Shown piece after piece: positions 45,128 through 55,114 of a DNA stretch of 64,000 bases (position 1 is the first letter of the stretch; each line of letters opens with the position of its first letter). The notes below the pieces were generated by a model. The model saw only the letters and a list, made by a program, of their open reading frames with translations, did not search any database and was not told the DNA's origin. The position numbers were made by a program, and so were the translations under genes. The stretch is from Rhizobium rosettiformans (lineage in GTDB: Bacteria > Pseudomonadota > Alphaproteobacteria > Rhizobiales > Rhizobiaceae): assembly GCF_016806065.1 (NCBI RefSeq), contig NZ_CP032405.1:2136001-2200000 (forward strand), written 5' to 3'.

Positions 45128-45168
45128 GCCACCCTGTCGCCCCCCGAGACTTCGGTGGTGGCCGTTTT
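45128..45168 (+). terminator. Probable terminator after the small membrane ORF
   Basis: GCCACC (45128-45133) pairs with GGTGGC (45157-45162), with an inner CCGA/TCGG (45144-45147 and 45152-45155), followed by TTTTT at 45164-45168. The stem is interrupted, so strength is moderate. Confidence 0.5.
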
Positions 45169-45348
45169 TCCTCGATTACCGATCTCTGTCCCGCTTCGGG
45201 ATGCCTGCCCGTGGCCTTAACTCCGTCTTGAGACTTTTACTGCAACTGTTCCCGCTGGGTAGGAGTGTAGACGGCAAAGACGACAGTTTGCGCCGTCATA
45301 TTTTAAGGTTTCGGCGCAGGAATAACGCCGTCTTCGTTTGGAGGAACA

Positions 45349-47877
45349 ATGTTGATCGATCAAATACTGTCGCGCTTTTCGATTTCGACCAAGGTCCTGG
45401 CCTTTGTGCTGCCCTTCGTCCTGTCGATCACCGCAGTCGGTCTCATGGGCCTCTACGCATCTGGCCTCCTGCAGCAGCGGATGGAAATTTCCAACGGCAC
45501 GATGCGTTCGCTGAACGGCTTCCGAAACGTCAATGCCGCCATGACCCACTTCCTTGATCAGACCTCTGAGGAAACGCGCAGCGCCGTGCTGGACCAGCTC
45601 GCGTCCCAGCAGTCGACGCTCACGCAGAACATCTCCGAAATCGGTGCCGACGGCACGGGTCGCAACTTCCTCGACGAGGCGATCGCTGGCACGGGCGCCG
45701 TCAACGAGAAGATCGATGCGCTCTGGCAGCTGCACGAGGCAGAGGTGAAGCTGGCCGCATCGATCCAGGACCACCTGACGGGCCTGATGGCGCAGCAGAT
45801 CCGCGTGTCGGACGAGGCGCAGAAACTGCAGCGCGCCGTCGTCGGTGGTGAAAACGATGCCAAGGGCGCGCTGAAGGAAGCCGAGCGCCTGTCTTCTGGC
45901 GCCAAGCATCTCTCAGAGGTCTTCAAGGGCTTCTTCTCTGCCGGCATTCCGGAAGAGCAATTCCCCTACCTGCAGAAGCAATTGCCTGAACTGGTGAAGA
46001 CCCAGCGCAAGATCGCCAATGCACTGCCCACTGAAAGCAGGGATATGGGCAAGGCCCTCCTGGCTTCGATCAACGAGATCAAGGCGAGAGTCGCGACCGG
46101 CGACATGAGCCTCGAGAACGGCCGCGCCGTTGGCTCGATCATTTCCGGCTTCCGCGGCTTCGAAGCGACGCTCAGCGCCGGTGCCGCCGTCAAATATGCA
46201 GAATCCGTTCAGAAATTCGCAGCTGTCGAGACCGGCGCCGTACAGGCGGCCGATGTTCTCGTCGGCAGCCGCACCCTGATCGCTGACGTCTACGATCTGC
46301 GCATCATGACCGCCACCTTCCTTAATGTGAAGGACGACAAGACCCGCGAACCGATCCTGCGCCAGATCAAGCTGATCGGCGACAATCTCGCCGTTCTCGG
46401 TGGCAGCATCGCCGACAAAGCCTTCTACGACAGCCTGACGGGAGCCATCACGCCGCTGCTTGCCTCGCTCACTGCCGATACCGAAGCCCTCGTGAAGACG
46501 AGCGCCGACCGTATCGCGAGCTTCGATCAGGCGAGCCGCACTATGGACGCCATCTGGGCGTCGCTCACCTCCTTTGCTGATCTGCAGAAGGATGTTGCCG
46601 GCACCGAGCGCCAGGAAGCAAACCGCCTGTCGATCGGCACCATGATCGCTGGCGTCATGCTCGCCGTCATTGGCGGTATCGCCCTGGTCCTGACCCTGCA
46701 GCGTCCGATCACCCGCATCACCACAACCATGCAGCGTCTGGCCGAAGGTGACCTCGAAGCCGGTATTGCCGGCGACAAGCGCGGTGACGAGATCGGCGCC
46801 ATGGCTCGCGCACTCGCCGTCTTCAAGACGAATGCCCGTACCAAGCTCGAAATCGAATCCGAGCGGCAGCGCGAGCAGATGGAAGCGGAAGCCGAGCGGC
46901 GCCGCAACGACGAGGAAAAGCAGGCGCTCGACCGGGAGATCGAGCATGCTGTCGGCAAGCTCGCCCAGGCCCTGGAGCGGCTTGCCAATGGCGACATCTC
47001 CTTCGAGATCGAAGGCCGTTTCCACGGACGTTTGGAACAGCTCCGCAACGACTTCAACCTGTCGCTGTCGCGCCTTCGCGATACCATGCACCAGATCTCT
47101 GGCAATGTTGACCAGATCCAGAACAACGGCCGTCAGATGGCGCAGTCTGCGCTCGATCTCGCCCGTCGCACCGAGCAGCAGGCAGCCTCGCTTGAGGAGA
47201 CCGCCGCTGCCGTCGATGAGATCACGGCCGCCGTCCGCTCGTCCTCGGAGCGCGCCGAAATGGTGAACGGCGTCGTCCGCGAAGCGAAGAAGAACGCCGA
47301 CGAATCCGCCGTCGTCGTCGGCAGCGCGATTTCCGCCATGGGCCGTATCGAGGAGGCCTCGCGGCAAATCTCCAACATCATCGGCGTGATCGACGAGATC
47401 GCCTTCCAGACGAACCTGCTCGCCCTCAACGCCGGTGTCGAAGCCGCCCGCGCCGGTGAGGCCGGCAAGGGCTTTGCCGTCGTCGCTCAGGAAGTGCGCG
47501 AACTTGCGCAGCGCTCGGCCGGTGCCGCAAAGGAAATCAAGGCGCTCATCAACCGTTCGGCCGAAGAGGTGGCGAGCGGCTCCACCCATGTTCAGCAGAC
47601 GGGCACCGTGCTCTCGCGCATCGGCGGCCAGATCGCCATGATCAGCGAGCATATCGAGAAGATCGCCGAGACGAGCAGCGAACAGTCTGGCGCGCTGCAG
47701 GAGGTCAATGGTGCCGTCGGTCGCATGGACCAGATGACCCAGCAGAATGCCGCGATGGTAGAGGAGGCGACTGCCGCCACCCAGGACCTCTCGGCCCAGA
47801 CAGATCAGCTGCGGGATCTGCTCCAGCAGTTCCGCATCGAATCCGATCGTCAGCGGTCTGTCGACCGCGCCGCCTGA
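45349..47877 (+). CDS. Membrane methyl-accepting chemotaxis protein with HBM sensor
   Basis: This 842-aa chemoreceptor has TM1 at about residues 15-37 and a long all-helical periplasmic sensor at about 40-420 that fits the helical bimodular (HBM) type. TM2 is at about 426-450 ([20 protein letters not shown]). HAMP follows ([20 protein letters not shown]), a second HAMP-like unit ([20 protein letters not shown]), and the signalling domain at about 600-810 ([20 protein letters not shown]). The C-terminus (RQRSVDRAA) lacks a CheR/CheB pentapeptide. HBM sensors bind organic acids in Pseudomonas relatives; the ligand here is unknown. GGAGG precedes the start. Confidence 0.93.
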   Translation: MLIDQILSRFSISTKVLAFVLPFVLSITAVGLMGLYASGLLQQRMEISNGTMRSLNGFRNVNAAMTHFLDQTSEETRSAVLDQLASQQSTLTQNISEIGADGTGRNFLDEAIAGTGAVNEKIDALWQLHEAEVKLAASIQDHLTGLMAQQIRVSDEAQKLQRAVVGGENDAKGALKEAERLSSGAKHLSEVFKGFFSAGIPEEQFPYLQKQLPELVKTQRKIANALPTESRDMGKALLASINEIKARVATGDMSLENGRAVGSIISGFRGFEATLSAGAAVKYAESVQKFAAVETGAVQAADVLVGSRTLIADVYDLRIMTATFLNVKDDKTREPILRQIKLIGDNLAVLGGSIADKAFYDSLTGAITPLLASLTADTEALVKTSADRIASFDQASRTMDAIWASLTSFADLQKDVAGTERQEANRLSIGTMIAGVMLAVIGGIALVLTLQRPITRITTTMQRLAEGDLEAGIAGDKRGDEIGAMARALAVFKTNARTKLEIESERQREQMEAEAERRRNDEEKQALDREIEHAVGKLAQALERLANGDISFEIEGRFHGRLEQLRNDFNLSLSRLRDTMHQISGNVDQIQNNGRQMAQSALDLARRTEQQAASLEETAAAVDEITAAVRSSSERAEMVNGVVREAKKNADESAVVVGSAISAMGRIEEASRQISNIIGVIDEIAFQTNLLALNAGVEAARAGEAGKGFAVVAQEVRELAQRSAGAAKEIKALINRSAEEVASGSTHVQQTGTVLSRIGGQIAMISEHIEKIAETSSEQSGALQEVNGAVGRMDQMTQQNAAMVEEATAATQDLSAQTDQLRDLLQQFRIESDRQRSVDRAA

Positions 47878-47898
47878 AGTCCCAGCTTCGACAAACGG

Positions 47899-47928
47899 AA
47901 AAGCCCGGTCACCGTGCCGGGCTTTTTT
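47899..47928 (+). terminator. Terminator after HBM chemoreceptor
   Basis: AAAAGCCCGG (47899-47908) pairs with CCGGGCTTTT (47917-47926) over TCACCGTG, with T6 at 47923-47928. The A run on the other side lets it also serve the - strand gene that ends at 47932. Confidence 0.9.
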
Positions 47929-47931
47929 GCA

Positions 47932-48156
47932 TCAGGCCTCAGCCAGACGACAAGGCCTGCCGCGATCGGTCTTTCGATCGACCGGTTTGTCTGCCCCGCG
48001 CGCCAGATTTTCGCGCACTTTTCGAACGAGGCGCCGAAGGCGTGCCCACGGCGCTTCGCCGTACTGCGCATAGAATTCGTCTTCGGACAGCTTGTCTTTC
48101 TGCCCTCGTTCCTGTTTCAGCGCGGCGATGGCAAGGGCTGCATAAACTTCGTGCAT
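47932..48156 (-). CDS. Small conserved-looking hypothetical protein
   Basis: This 74-aa basic cytoplasmic protein (MHEVYAALAIAALKQERGQK, YGEAPWARLRRLVRKVRENL) is not recognised. The ATG at 48156 has CAGGAG correctly spaced, so this start is preferred to one 21 codons upstream that would run into the LysR promoter. It diverges from the LysR gene with 89 bp between starts and shares the chemoreceptor terminator at its 3' end. That layout makes it a possible target of the LysR regulator. Confidence 0.6.
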   Translation of the reverse strand: MHEVYAALAIAALKQERGQKDKLSEDEFYAQYGEAPWARLRRLVRKVRENLARGADKPVDRKTDRGRPCRLAEA

Positions 48157-48245
48157 GACGGATCTCCTGGTGTTGATGCCGTCTTCTCTTTTATCCGTCA
48201 TTTTTGGAGGCAAACACACTCAGGATCGTGTTATGTATTTCATCT

Positions 48246-49121
48246 ATGAAAGACATCACCTGGGACGCCTATCAATTATTCCTGGCCGTTGCGCGACATG
48301 GCGGGCTTTCGGCCGCCGCAGAAGCCACGGGTCTGAGTGCAGCCACGCTCGGCCGGCGCATGGTCGAGCTCGAGCATGCTCTGGGCCGGGAGCTCTTCCT
48401 GCGCAGTCAGACCGGTTATCGCCTGACCAGCGATGGCAGCCAGCTTCTCGAACATCTCCTTGAACTCGAAGTCGGCAGCAGACGGGTGGAGGAGTGGCGG
48501 CGTGGCAAGGCCGGCCAGTCCCTGGTACGCATCAGTCTCGGCACCTGGATCGCCTGGCTGCTTTGCCAGAACATGGCGGTCATCCGCACCCCGCGCGACG
48601 AGTTCCGCATCGACCTGCATGTCGCCGAGCAGCGCGCCAGGCTGTCGCATCGGGAGAGCGACATCGGCATCCGCGCCTTTGAACCTGAAGAGCCGAACCT
48701 AGCCGCGATCCCCGCGGGTGAGGTCGCCTATGCGGCTTACAAGGCACGCAACAGGGAATGGATGGGGCCAGAGCCCTGGGTCGCGGTCGATGACGAGAAT
48801 GCCGTCTCGGCCTATCTGCGCTGGCCGCGCCAGAACGCGCCCGAGCGCATCGTCGCGACGGTCAATCGCCCGCGGTCACTGAGGGATCTGGTCAGGGCAG
48901 GGGCCGGTGTCGGCGTGCTTCCCTGCTTCGTTGGGGATCTCGATCCGACGCTTGAGCGGGTTGGCGAGGAAATCCCGGAACTGCGCCATCGCCAGTGGAT
49001 CGTCATCAACAATGACGATCGTCATCGAAGCGATATCCGCTTGGTGGCCGATCGGCTCGCAAAACTGTTGAAGTCGCATCGGGATGTTCTGGCGGGCAAG
49101 CGCCCCAGCACCAGCAGCTGA
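48246..49121 (+). CDS. LysR-family transcriptional regulator
   Basis: This 291-aa regulator has the N-terminal winged helix at about residues 5-65 (YQLFLAVARHGGLSAAAEAT, LGRRMVELEHALGRELFLR) and a shortened, divergent effector-binding domain. ATG at 48246 (MKDITWDAY) is preferred because it starts just before the first helix; an in-frame start 14 codons earlier is unlikely. It diverges from the 74-aa gene. The effector is unknown. Confidence 0.88.
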   Translation: MKDITWDAYQLFLAVARHGGLSAAAEATGLSAATLGRRMVELEHALGRELFLRSQTGYRLTSDGSQLLEHLLELEVGSRRVEEWRRGKAGQSLVRISLGTWIAWLLCQNMAVIRTPRDEFRIDLHVAEQRARLSHRESDIGIRAFEPEEPNLAAIPAGEVAYAAYKARNREWMGPEPWVAVDDENAVSAYLRWPRQNAPERIVATVNRPRSLRDLVRAGAGVGVLPCFVGDLDPTLERVGEEIPELRHRQWIVINNDDRHRSDIRLVADRLAKLLKSHRDVLAGKRPSTSS

Positions 49122-49233
49122 CGTCAAGCCGAAAATGAAAAACCCGCACGACGACCGGCACTCCTCCTCAGAGGCGATCATCGCGCGGGAACCGATCCGG
49201 AGGTCAGGGGCCGGACGGGGAATGTCTTCGCGC

Positions 49234-49482
49234 TCAGGCGGCCTGATGGCTGCCCTGGGTCACGATGACGGGGATCAAGAGATCACCCCAGTTGCCGTCG
49301 CCGCCGTGATGGCGGGCCGAGCGGACCAGTTCGACCGAAACGCCGGCATCGACGGCCTTCATGATCGAATGGTTGAGACGGTGCAGGTCGTTGGCCAGCA
49401 TGCGGATCATCGCCTGCTGATCGGTGCTCATGGCCGAGGACTGTTCTTCGGCGCGTTCCTTGACTCGGGTCTGGGGTGTCAT
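49234..49482 (-). CDS. 82-aa protein linked to aceA
   Basis: This small soluble protein (MIRMLANDLHRLNHSIMKAV, VELVRSARHHGGDGNWGDLL) lies downstream of aceA on the same strand, separated by a RIME repeat. AGGAG is correctly spaced before the ATG at 49482. I recall a similarly placed small gene next to aceA in S. meliloti, but do not know a function. It may be cotranscribed with aceA through the repeat or have its own promoter. Confidence 0.6.
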   Translation of the reverse strand: MTPQTRVKERAEEQSSAMSTDQQAMIRMLANDLHRLNHSIMKAVDAGVSVELVRSARHHGGDGNWGDLLIPVIVTQGSHQAA

Positions 49483-49538
49483 GGCATTTCTCCTCTTGGT
49501 GTTGGGGGTTTTTGAAGTCTTGTTGCAGGGATAGCTTG

Positions 49539-49655
49539 GCCCCTCATCCGGCTGCCGCCACCTTCTCCCCGCAAGCGGGGAGAAGACGCATTCGGAGGCG
49601 TTGGCTTTGGGGCTCCCCCTCTCCCCGCTTGCGGGGAGAGGGTAGGGTGAGGGGC
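49539..49655. repeat. RIME-type palindromic intergenic element
   Basis: The 117-bp element is bounded by GCCCCTCA (49539-49546) and TGAGGGGC (49648-49655). It contains two near-perfect palindromes: CTTCTCCCCGC-AA-GCGGGGAGAAG (49562-49585) and CCCTCTCCCCGC-TT-GCGGGGAGAGGG (49617-49642). Size, composition and double palindrome match the Rhizobium-specific intergenic mosaic element (RIME1). It lies between aceA and the 82-aa gene, both on the - strand. Confidence 0.85.
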
Positions 49656-49667
49656 AGTCGCCCAGGT

Positions 49668-50957
<1,290 letters not shown>

Positions 50958-51198
50958 GTCGGGTCTCCCTGTTCACTGCAGGAAGCGGGGTCAGCCAGAT
51001 TTCTCGAGGCTGTTTGGCCGCTTCTGATGTGACTAGATTTACACCGCACTGCAAAAGACGACCAGAAAATTCGATAAAACAACGGGATGAAAGAGGTTAG
51101 GCTGTCTTGTCTTTGACAGAAGATCCATGTAAATTTGTAAAAGTAGTCAATGCGCCGGCGCGAGCCTGACCCGTCTAATCTTGTAAAGGAGCTGTAAA
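50958..51198. promoter_or_regulatory. aceA-scfR divergent control region with TGTAAA repeats
   Basis: TGTAAA occurs at 51128-51133, 51136-51141, 51182-51187 and 51193-51198 on the + strand and as TTTACA at 51038-51043. Two copies are 8 bp apart and two 11 bp apart; the last ends at the regulator's TTG start. These are candidate sites for the ScfR-type regulator, whose actinobacterial relative RamB binds near isocitrate lyase genes. Confidence 0.5.
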
Positions 51199-52626
51199 TT
51201 GGCAGAGCGCAAGATTTTCGCGGGCCCGCGCGTCCGCCGCATCAGAAACGGCCTTGGCCTCACCCAGACGGCTATGGCCGAGGCGCTGGAAATCTCGCCG
51301 TCCTATCTCAATCTGATCGAGCGCAATCAGCGGCCGCTCACGGTCCAGCTGCTCCTCAAGCTCGCCTCGGTCTACAAGGTTGATCTGGACGAGCTGCAGG
51401 GTGAGGCCGGTGGATCAACGAGCCAGCTGCGCGAGGTCTTCGCCGACCCCCTTCTGTCGGGCGAACTGCCCGGCGATCAGGAGCTGATCGAAGTGGCAGA
51501 AGCGGCCCCCAATGCCGCGAGCGGCATCGTCAAGCTCTACAGGGCTTACCGCGAGCAGGCGGCCCGGCTCTCCGATCTCGCCGATCTTCTGGCCCGCGAG
51601 GGGCACGAAACGTCTCTGTCGGGCGCCCGCCTGCCGATCGATGAGGTGAGAGAAGTCTTCGAACGCCGGCCCAACTATTTCGCGCGCCTTGATGAAGCCG
51701 CCGAGACCTTCCATGCGGGTCTGAACCTTGCGCCCGGTGATGATCTCGCGGTCGCGCTGAAGGCTTGGCTGCGCTCCACCCATGGCATCGTGGTTCGCGC
51801 CTTGCCGGTTCAGACCATGCCGTCGCTGCGCCGCCGTTACGACCGCCATTCCATGCGTCTCTTCCTCTCCGAGCGGCTGTCTCCCTTCGATCAGTTGCGC
51901 GAAGTGGCGATGGAGGTCGTGCTTCTGGCGCTGAGCGATGATGTCCAGGCTGAACTGGATGCGCTGGGGCTGTCCTCCGGCGAGGCGCGCCGGATCGCCC
52001 GTTTCGAGCTGGCACGTTATACGGCGCATGCCCTGATGATGCCCTACGGCGCCTTTCTCTCGGCCGCGATCCGCGCCCGCTACGACATCGACGTGCTGCG
52101 TGCCCGTTTCAATGTCTCCTTCGAGCAGGCCGCCAACCGCCTGACCATGCTTCAGCGCCCGGGTGCTGCGGGCGTGTCCTTCTTCATGATGGAAATCGAC
52201 AATGCGGGAAACCGTTTCCGCCGCGCCGGTGCGACAGGCTTCCCGCATTCGAAATTCGGTGGCGGCTGTCCAAAGCTGAACGTCCACGCCGCCTTTGCCC
52301 AGCCGGGCCAGGTCCTGGTCGAGCAGGTGGAAATGCCGGATGGCAGTGGTTTCGTGACGATTTCACGGACCCTTGAAGGTCCGCAGGCCGGTTTTGGCGA
52401 ACGTATCAGACGCACGGCACTCCTGGTCGGCTGTGACGCCGCGAGCCGCGAAGAGGTGGCCTATGCCGCCGCTTTGCCCGATCGATCCCAGCCGGCAATT
52501 TCGATCGGGCCTGCATGCCGGCTATGCGAACGTTCTGGCTGCCTGGCGCGCGCCGAGCCGCCTCTCACCCGCCCGCTGGGCCTCGACGAGATGGTGACTG
52601 GGCTCTCCGCCTTCGATTTCCAATGA
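51199..52626 (+). CDS. ScfR/RamB-type short-chain fatty acyl regulator
   Basis: This 475-aa regulator has an N-terminal XRE helix-turn-helix at about residues 8-65 (NGLGLTQTAMAEALEISPSY, LIERNQRPLTVQLLLKLASV). A middle ImmA/IrrE-like domain follows, where the usual HExxH zinc motif reads FELARYTAH and is thus degenerate. The C-terminal domain has a conserved Cys set: CPKLN near residue 357 and CRLCERSGC near 440-448. The family controls acetate, propionate or glyoxylate genes in actinobacteria. The start is TTG with AGGAG at 51186-51190. Its divergent neighbour aceA is the obvious target. Confidence 0.85.
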   Translation: MAERKIFAGPRVRRIRNGLGLTQTAMAEALEISPSYLNLIERNQRPLTVQLLLKLASVYKVDLDELQGEAGGSTSQLREVFADPLLSGELPGDQELIEVAEAAPNAASGIVKLYRAYREQAARLSDLADLLAREGHETSLSGARLPIDEVREVFERRPNYFARLDEAAETFHAGLNLAPGDDLAVALKAWLRSTHGIVVRALPVQTMPSLRRRYDRHSMRLFLSERLSPFDQLREVAMEVVLLALSDDVQAELDALGLSSGEARRIARFELARYTAHALMMPYGAFLSAAIRARYDIDVLRARFNVSFEQAANRLTMLQRPGAAGVSFFMMEIDNAGNRFRRAGATGFPHSKFGGGCPKLNVHAAFAQPGQVLVEQVEMPDGSGFVTISRTLEGPQAGFGERIRRTALLVGCDAASREEVAYAAALPDRSQPAISIGPACRLCERSGCLARAEPPLTRPLGLDEMVTGLSAFDFQ

Positions 52627-52764
52627 AACGAATTAACCCGATAAAGCATTCGCGACTGCGAAGAATTTCGCTTGTCGCCCGTCCAAATCCTTTCTAGTCT
52701 CTTAAAAAATAACGGGAATGGCATAGGGGGCTCTCCGCTCCCCAAGGCTGGAACAGGAGAAAAA

Positions 52765-53865
52765 ATGAAGGCTCATTTCATTCGTACGGCGTCAGTGGCC
52801 CTGGCGACGATCTTCATCGCATCGGCTGTCCAGGCGCAGGAACGCGTCGTCAACGTCTACAATTGGTCCGACTATATCGACGAGTCCGTCCTTGCTGATT
52901 TCACCAAGGAAACCGGCATCAGGGTCGTTTACGACGTTTTCGATTCCAACGAGCTGCTCGAGACCAAACTGCTCGCAGGCGGCTCCGGTTACGATGTCGT
53001 CGTGCCGACGGCGCCGTTCCTTGCGCGCCAGATCCAGGCCGGCGTCTTCCAGAAGCTCGACAAGTCCAAGCTCACCAACCTGCAAAACCTCTGGCCGATG
53101 GTCTCCGAGCGACTCGCGAAATATGACCCCGGCAACGAATATGCCGTCAATTACATGTGGGGCACGACGGGCATCGGTTACAATGTGGCCAAGGTCAAGG
53201 AAGCGCTCGGTGCCGATTTCACCGTCGACAGCTGGGATGCGATCTTCAAGCCTGAGAATGCCGAGAAGCTGAAGTCCTGCGGCGTCAACATCCTCGACGC
53301 GTCGGATGAGACCTTCGCGATCGCGATGAACTACATCGGGAAGGACCCGGACAGCAAGGAAACGGCTGACCTTGAAGCCGGCGGCGAAGTCTATATGAAT
53401 ATCCGCCCCTCGGTCCGCACCTTCAATTCCTCCGCCTATATCGATGATCTCGCCAATGGCGACATCTGCGTGACCATCGGCTGGTCGGGCGACATTCTGC
53501 AGGCGAAGGCCCGTGCGGAAGAGGCCAATAACGGTGTCGAGATCGACTACGTGATCCCGAAGGAAGGCACCTACATGTGGTTCGACAACATGGCGATCCC
53601 GGCAGATGCCAAGAACGTCGCCGAGGCGCATGAATTCATCAACTTCCTGATGCGCCCGGATGTCATCGCCAAGGCCTCCAACTACGTCCAGTATGCCAAT
53701 GGCAATCTGGCGTCGAAGGAATTGCTCGATCCCGAGGTCAAGGACAATCCGGCTGTCTATCCGCCGGAAGAGGTCATGGCCAAGCTCTTCACGATTTCGC
53801 CTTATGGCCCGCGTGAACAACGCGTGCTGAACCGGGTCTGGACACAGATCAAGACCGGTCGCTGA
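52765..53865 (+). CDS. potF: Putrescine ABC transporter substrate-binding protein
   Basis: PotF is the periplasmic binding protein of a putrescine importer. The 366-aa product has a signal peptide (about residues 1-24) and family motifs VVNVYNWSDYIDESVLADFT, GYDVVVPTAPFLARQI, VNYMWGTTGIGYNVAKV and YMWFDNMAIPADAKN. ACAGGAGA precedes the ATG at 52765. It is the first gene of potFGHI and is followed by a 12-bp hairpin. The PuuA/PuuB pair 9 kb upstream would degrade the putrescine taken up. Confidence 0.93.
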   Translation: MKAHFIRTASVALATIFIASAVQAQERVVNVYNWSDYIDESVLADFTKETGIRVVYDVFDSNELLETKLLAGGSGYDVVVPTAPFLARQIQAGVFQKLDKSKLTNLQNLWPMVSERLAKYDPGNEYAVNYMWGTTGIGYNVAKVKEALGADFTVDSWDAIFKPENAEKLKSCGVNILDASDETFAIAMNYIGKDPDSKETADLEAGGEVYMNIRPSVRTFNSSAYIDDLANGDICVTIGWSGDILQAKARAEEANNGVEIDYVIPKEGTYMWFDNMAIPADAKNVAEAHEFINFLMRPDVIAKASNYVQYANGNLASKELLDPEVKDNPAVYPPEEVMAKLFTISPYGPREQRVLNRVWTQIKTGR

Positions 53866-53874
53866 TGAAAGACC

Positions 53875-53905
53875 ATTCGCCGGGCGCCACAAACGCCCGG
53901 CGAAT
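53875..53905 (+). other. Intercistronic hairpin potF-potG
   Basis: ATTCGCCGGGCG (53875-53886) pairs perfectly with CGCCCGGCGAAT (53894-53905) over a 7-base loop. No T run follows and potG starts 44 bp later, so it probably stabilises the potF message or lets only part of transcription through. Confidence 0.6.
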
Positions 53906-53948
53906 TGCTTAGGTGTAGGGGCAACAAGCAGACGGCTGGGATCGGGTA

Positions 53949-55103
53949 ATGGCGAAGACACTGGGGCCTGTTAAGCGTAAATTTTCTCCTTGGACCGATC
54001 CGGATGCCGTTCCATTCATCCGTTTCGAAAACGTCACGAAGCGCTTTGGCGATTTCGTTGCCGTCGATAATCTGAGCCTCGATATCTACGAGCGCGAATT
54101 CTTCTCGCTGCTTGGCCCCTCGGGCTGTGGCAAGACCACGCTGATGCGCATGCTCGCAGGTTTCGAGCAGCCGACCTCCGGTCGAATTCTGCTGCAGGGC
54201 CAGGATCTCTCCGGCGTGCCGCCCTACAAGCGCCCGACCAATATGATGTTCCAGTCCTACGCGCTCTTCCCGCATATGACGGTCGAGAAGAACATCGCCT
54301 TCGGTCTCGAACAGGACAATCTGCCGAAGGCCGAGATCGACGCACGCGTCCAGGAAATGCTGAAGCTGGTCAAGCTCGATCAGTTCGCCAAGCGCAAGCC
54401 CAACCAGCTCTCAGGTGGCCAGCGCCAGCGCGTGGCACTCGCCCGTTCGCTGGCCAAGCGCCCCAAGGTCTTGCTGCTCGATGAACCGCTCGGCGCTCTG
54501 GATCGCAAGCTACGCGAAGAAACGCAGTTCGAGCTCATGGACATTCAGACCAAGCTCGGTCTGACCTTTCTGATCGTCACCCATGACCAGGAAGAGGCGA
54601 TGACCGTCTCGGATCGCATCGCGGTCATGGATAAGGGTATCCTCGTCCAGGTGGCGACACCGGCGGAAATCTACGAGGCGCCCAACTCGCGTTATGTCGC
54701 CGACTTCATCGGCGATATCAACATTCTTGAAGCCAAGCTCGAATCCAAGGAGAGCCAGGGGAGCGAAGACCTTGTCCGCATCGACAGCGATGGCGTGAAA
54801 ATTACCGTCGAGCAGGCTTGTGAGGCGAATAAGGGCGACGCCGTCGCCTTTGCCATCCGACCCGAAAAGGTGCGCATTTCCACCACCCAGCCAGAAGGCG
54901 AAGTGGCAAACGCTCTGCATGGCGAGGTCTGGGACATCGGCTATCTCGGCGATTTCTCGGTCTTCATCGTCCGCCTTGACGATGGCCGAATGTTCCGCGC
55001 CGCCCAGGCCAATGTCGCGCGCCTCGTCGATCGCCCGATCACCTTCGGCGACATGGTCTGGCTGTCCTGGTCGGCCGATGCCGGCCTTGTCCTGACACGC
55101 TGA
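53949..55103 (+). CDS. potG: Putrescine ABC transporter ATP-binding protein
   Basis: PotG is the ATPase of the putrescine importer. The 384-aa product has Walker A GPSGCGKTTLMRML near residue 56, signature LSGGQRQRVALARSLAKRPK near 155, Walker B VLLLDEPLGALDRKLREET, and switch His in VTHDQEEAMTVSDR. A TOBE domain lies at about 300-384 (AIRPEKVRISTTQPE). About 25 residues precede the usual domain start. It is followed by potH after 11 bp. Confidence 0.94.
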   Translation: MAKTLGPVKRKFSPWTDPDAVPFIRFENVTKRFGDFVAVDNLSLDIYEREFFSLLGPSGCGKTTLMRMLAGFEQPTSGRILLQGQDLSGVPPYKRPTNMMFQSYALFPHMTVEKNIAFGLEQDNLPKAEIDARVQEMLKLVKLDQFAKRKPNQLSGGQRQRVALARSLAKRPKVLLLDEPLGALDRKLREETQFELMDIQTKLGLTFLIVTHDQEEAMTVSDRIAVMDKGILVQVATPAEIYEAPNSRYVADFIGDINILEAKLESKESQGSEDLVRIDSDGVKITVEQACEANKGDAVAFAIRPEKVRISTTQPEGEVANALHGEVWDIGYLGDFSVFIVRLDDGRMFRAAQANVARLVDRPITFGDMVWLSWSADAGLVLTR

Positions 55104-55114
55104 GGGGGACGAGA

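Noticed and set aside
45913..47652. A 579-codon open frame on the - strand opposite the HBM chemoreceptor
   Set aside because: It mirrors the chemoreceptor codons, has no family motifs and no ribosome-binding site or promoter of its own.
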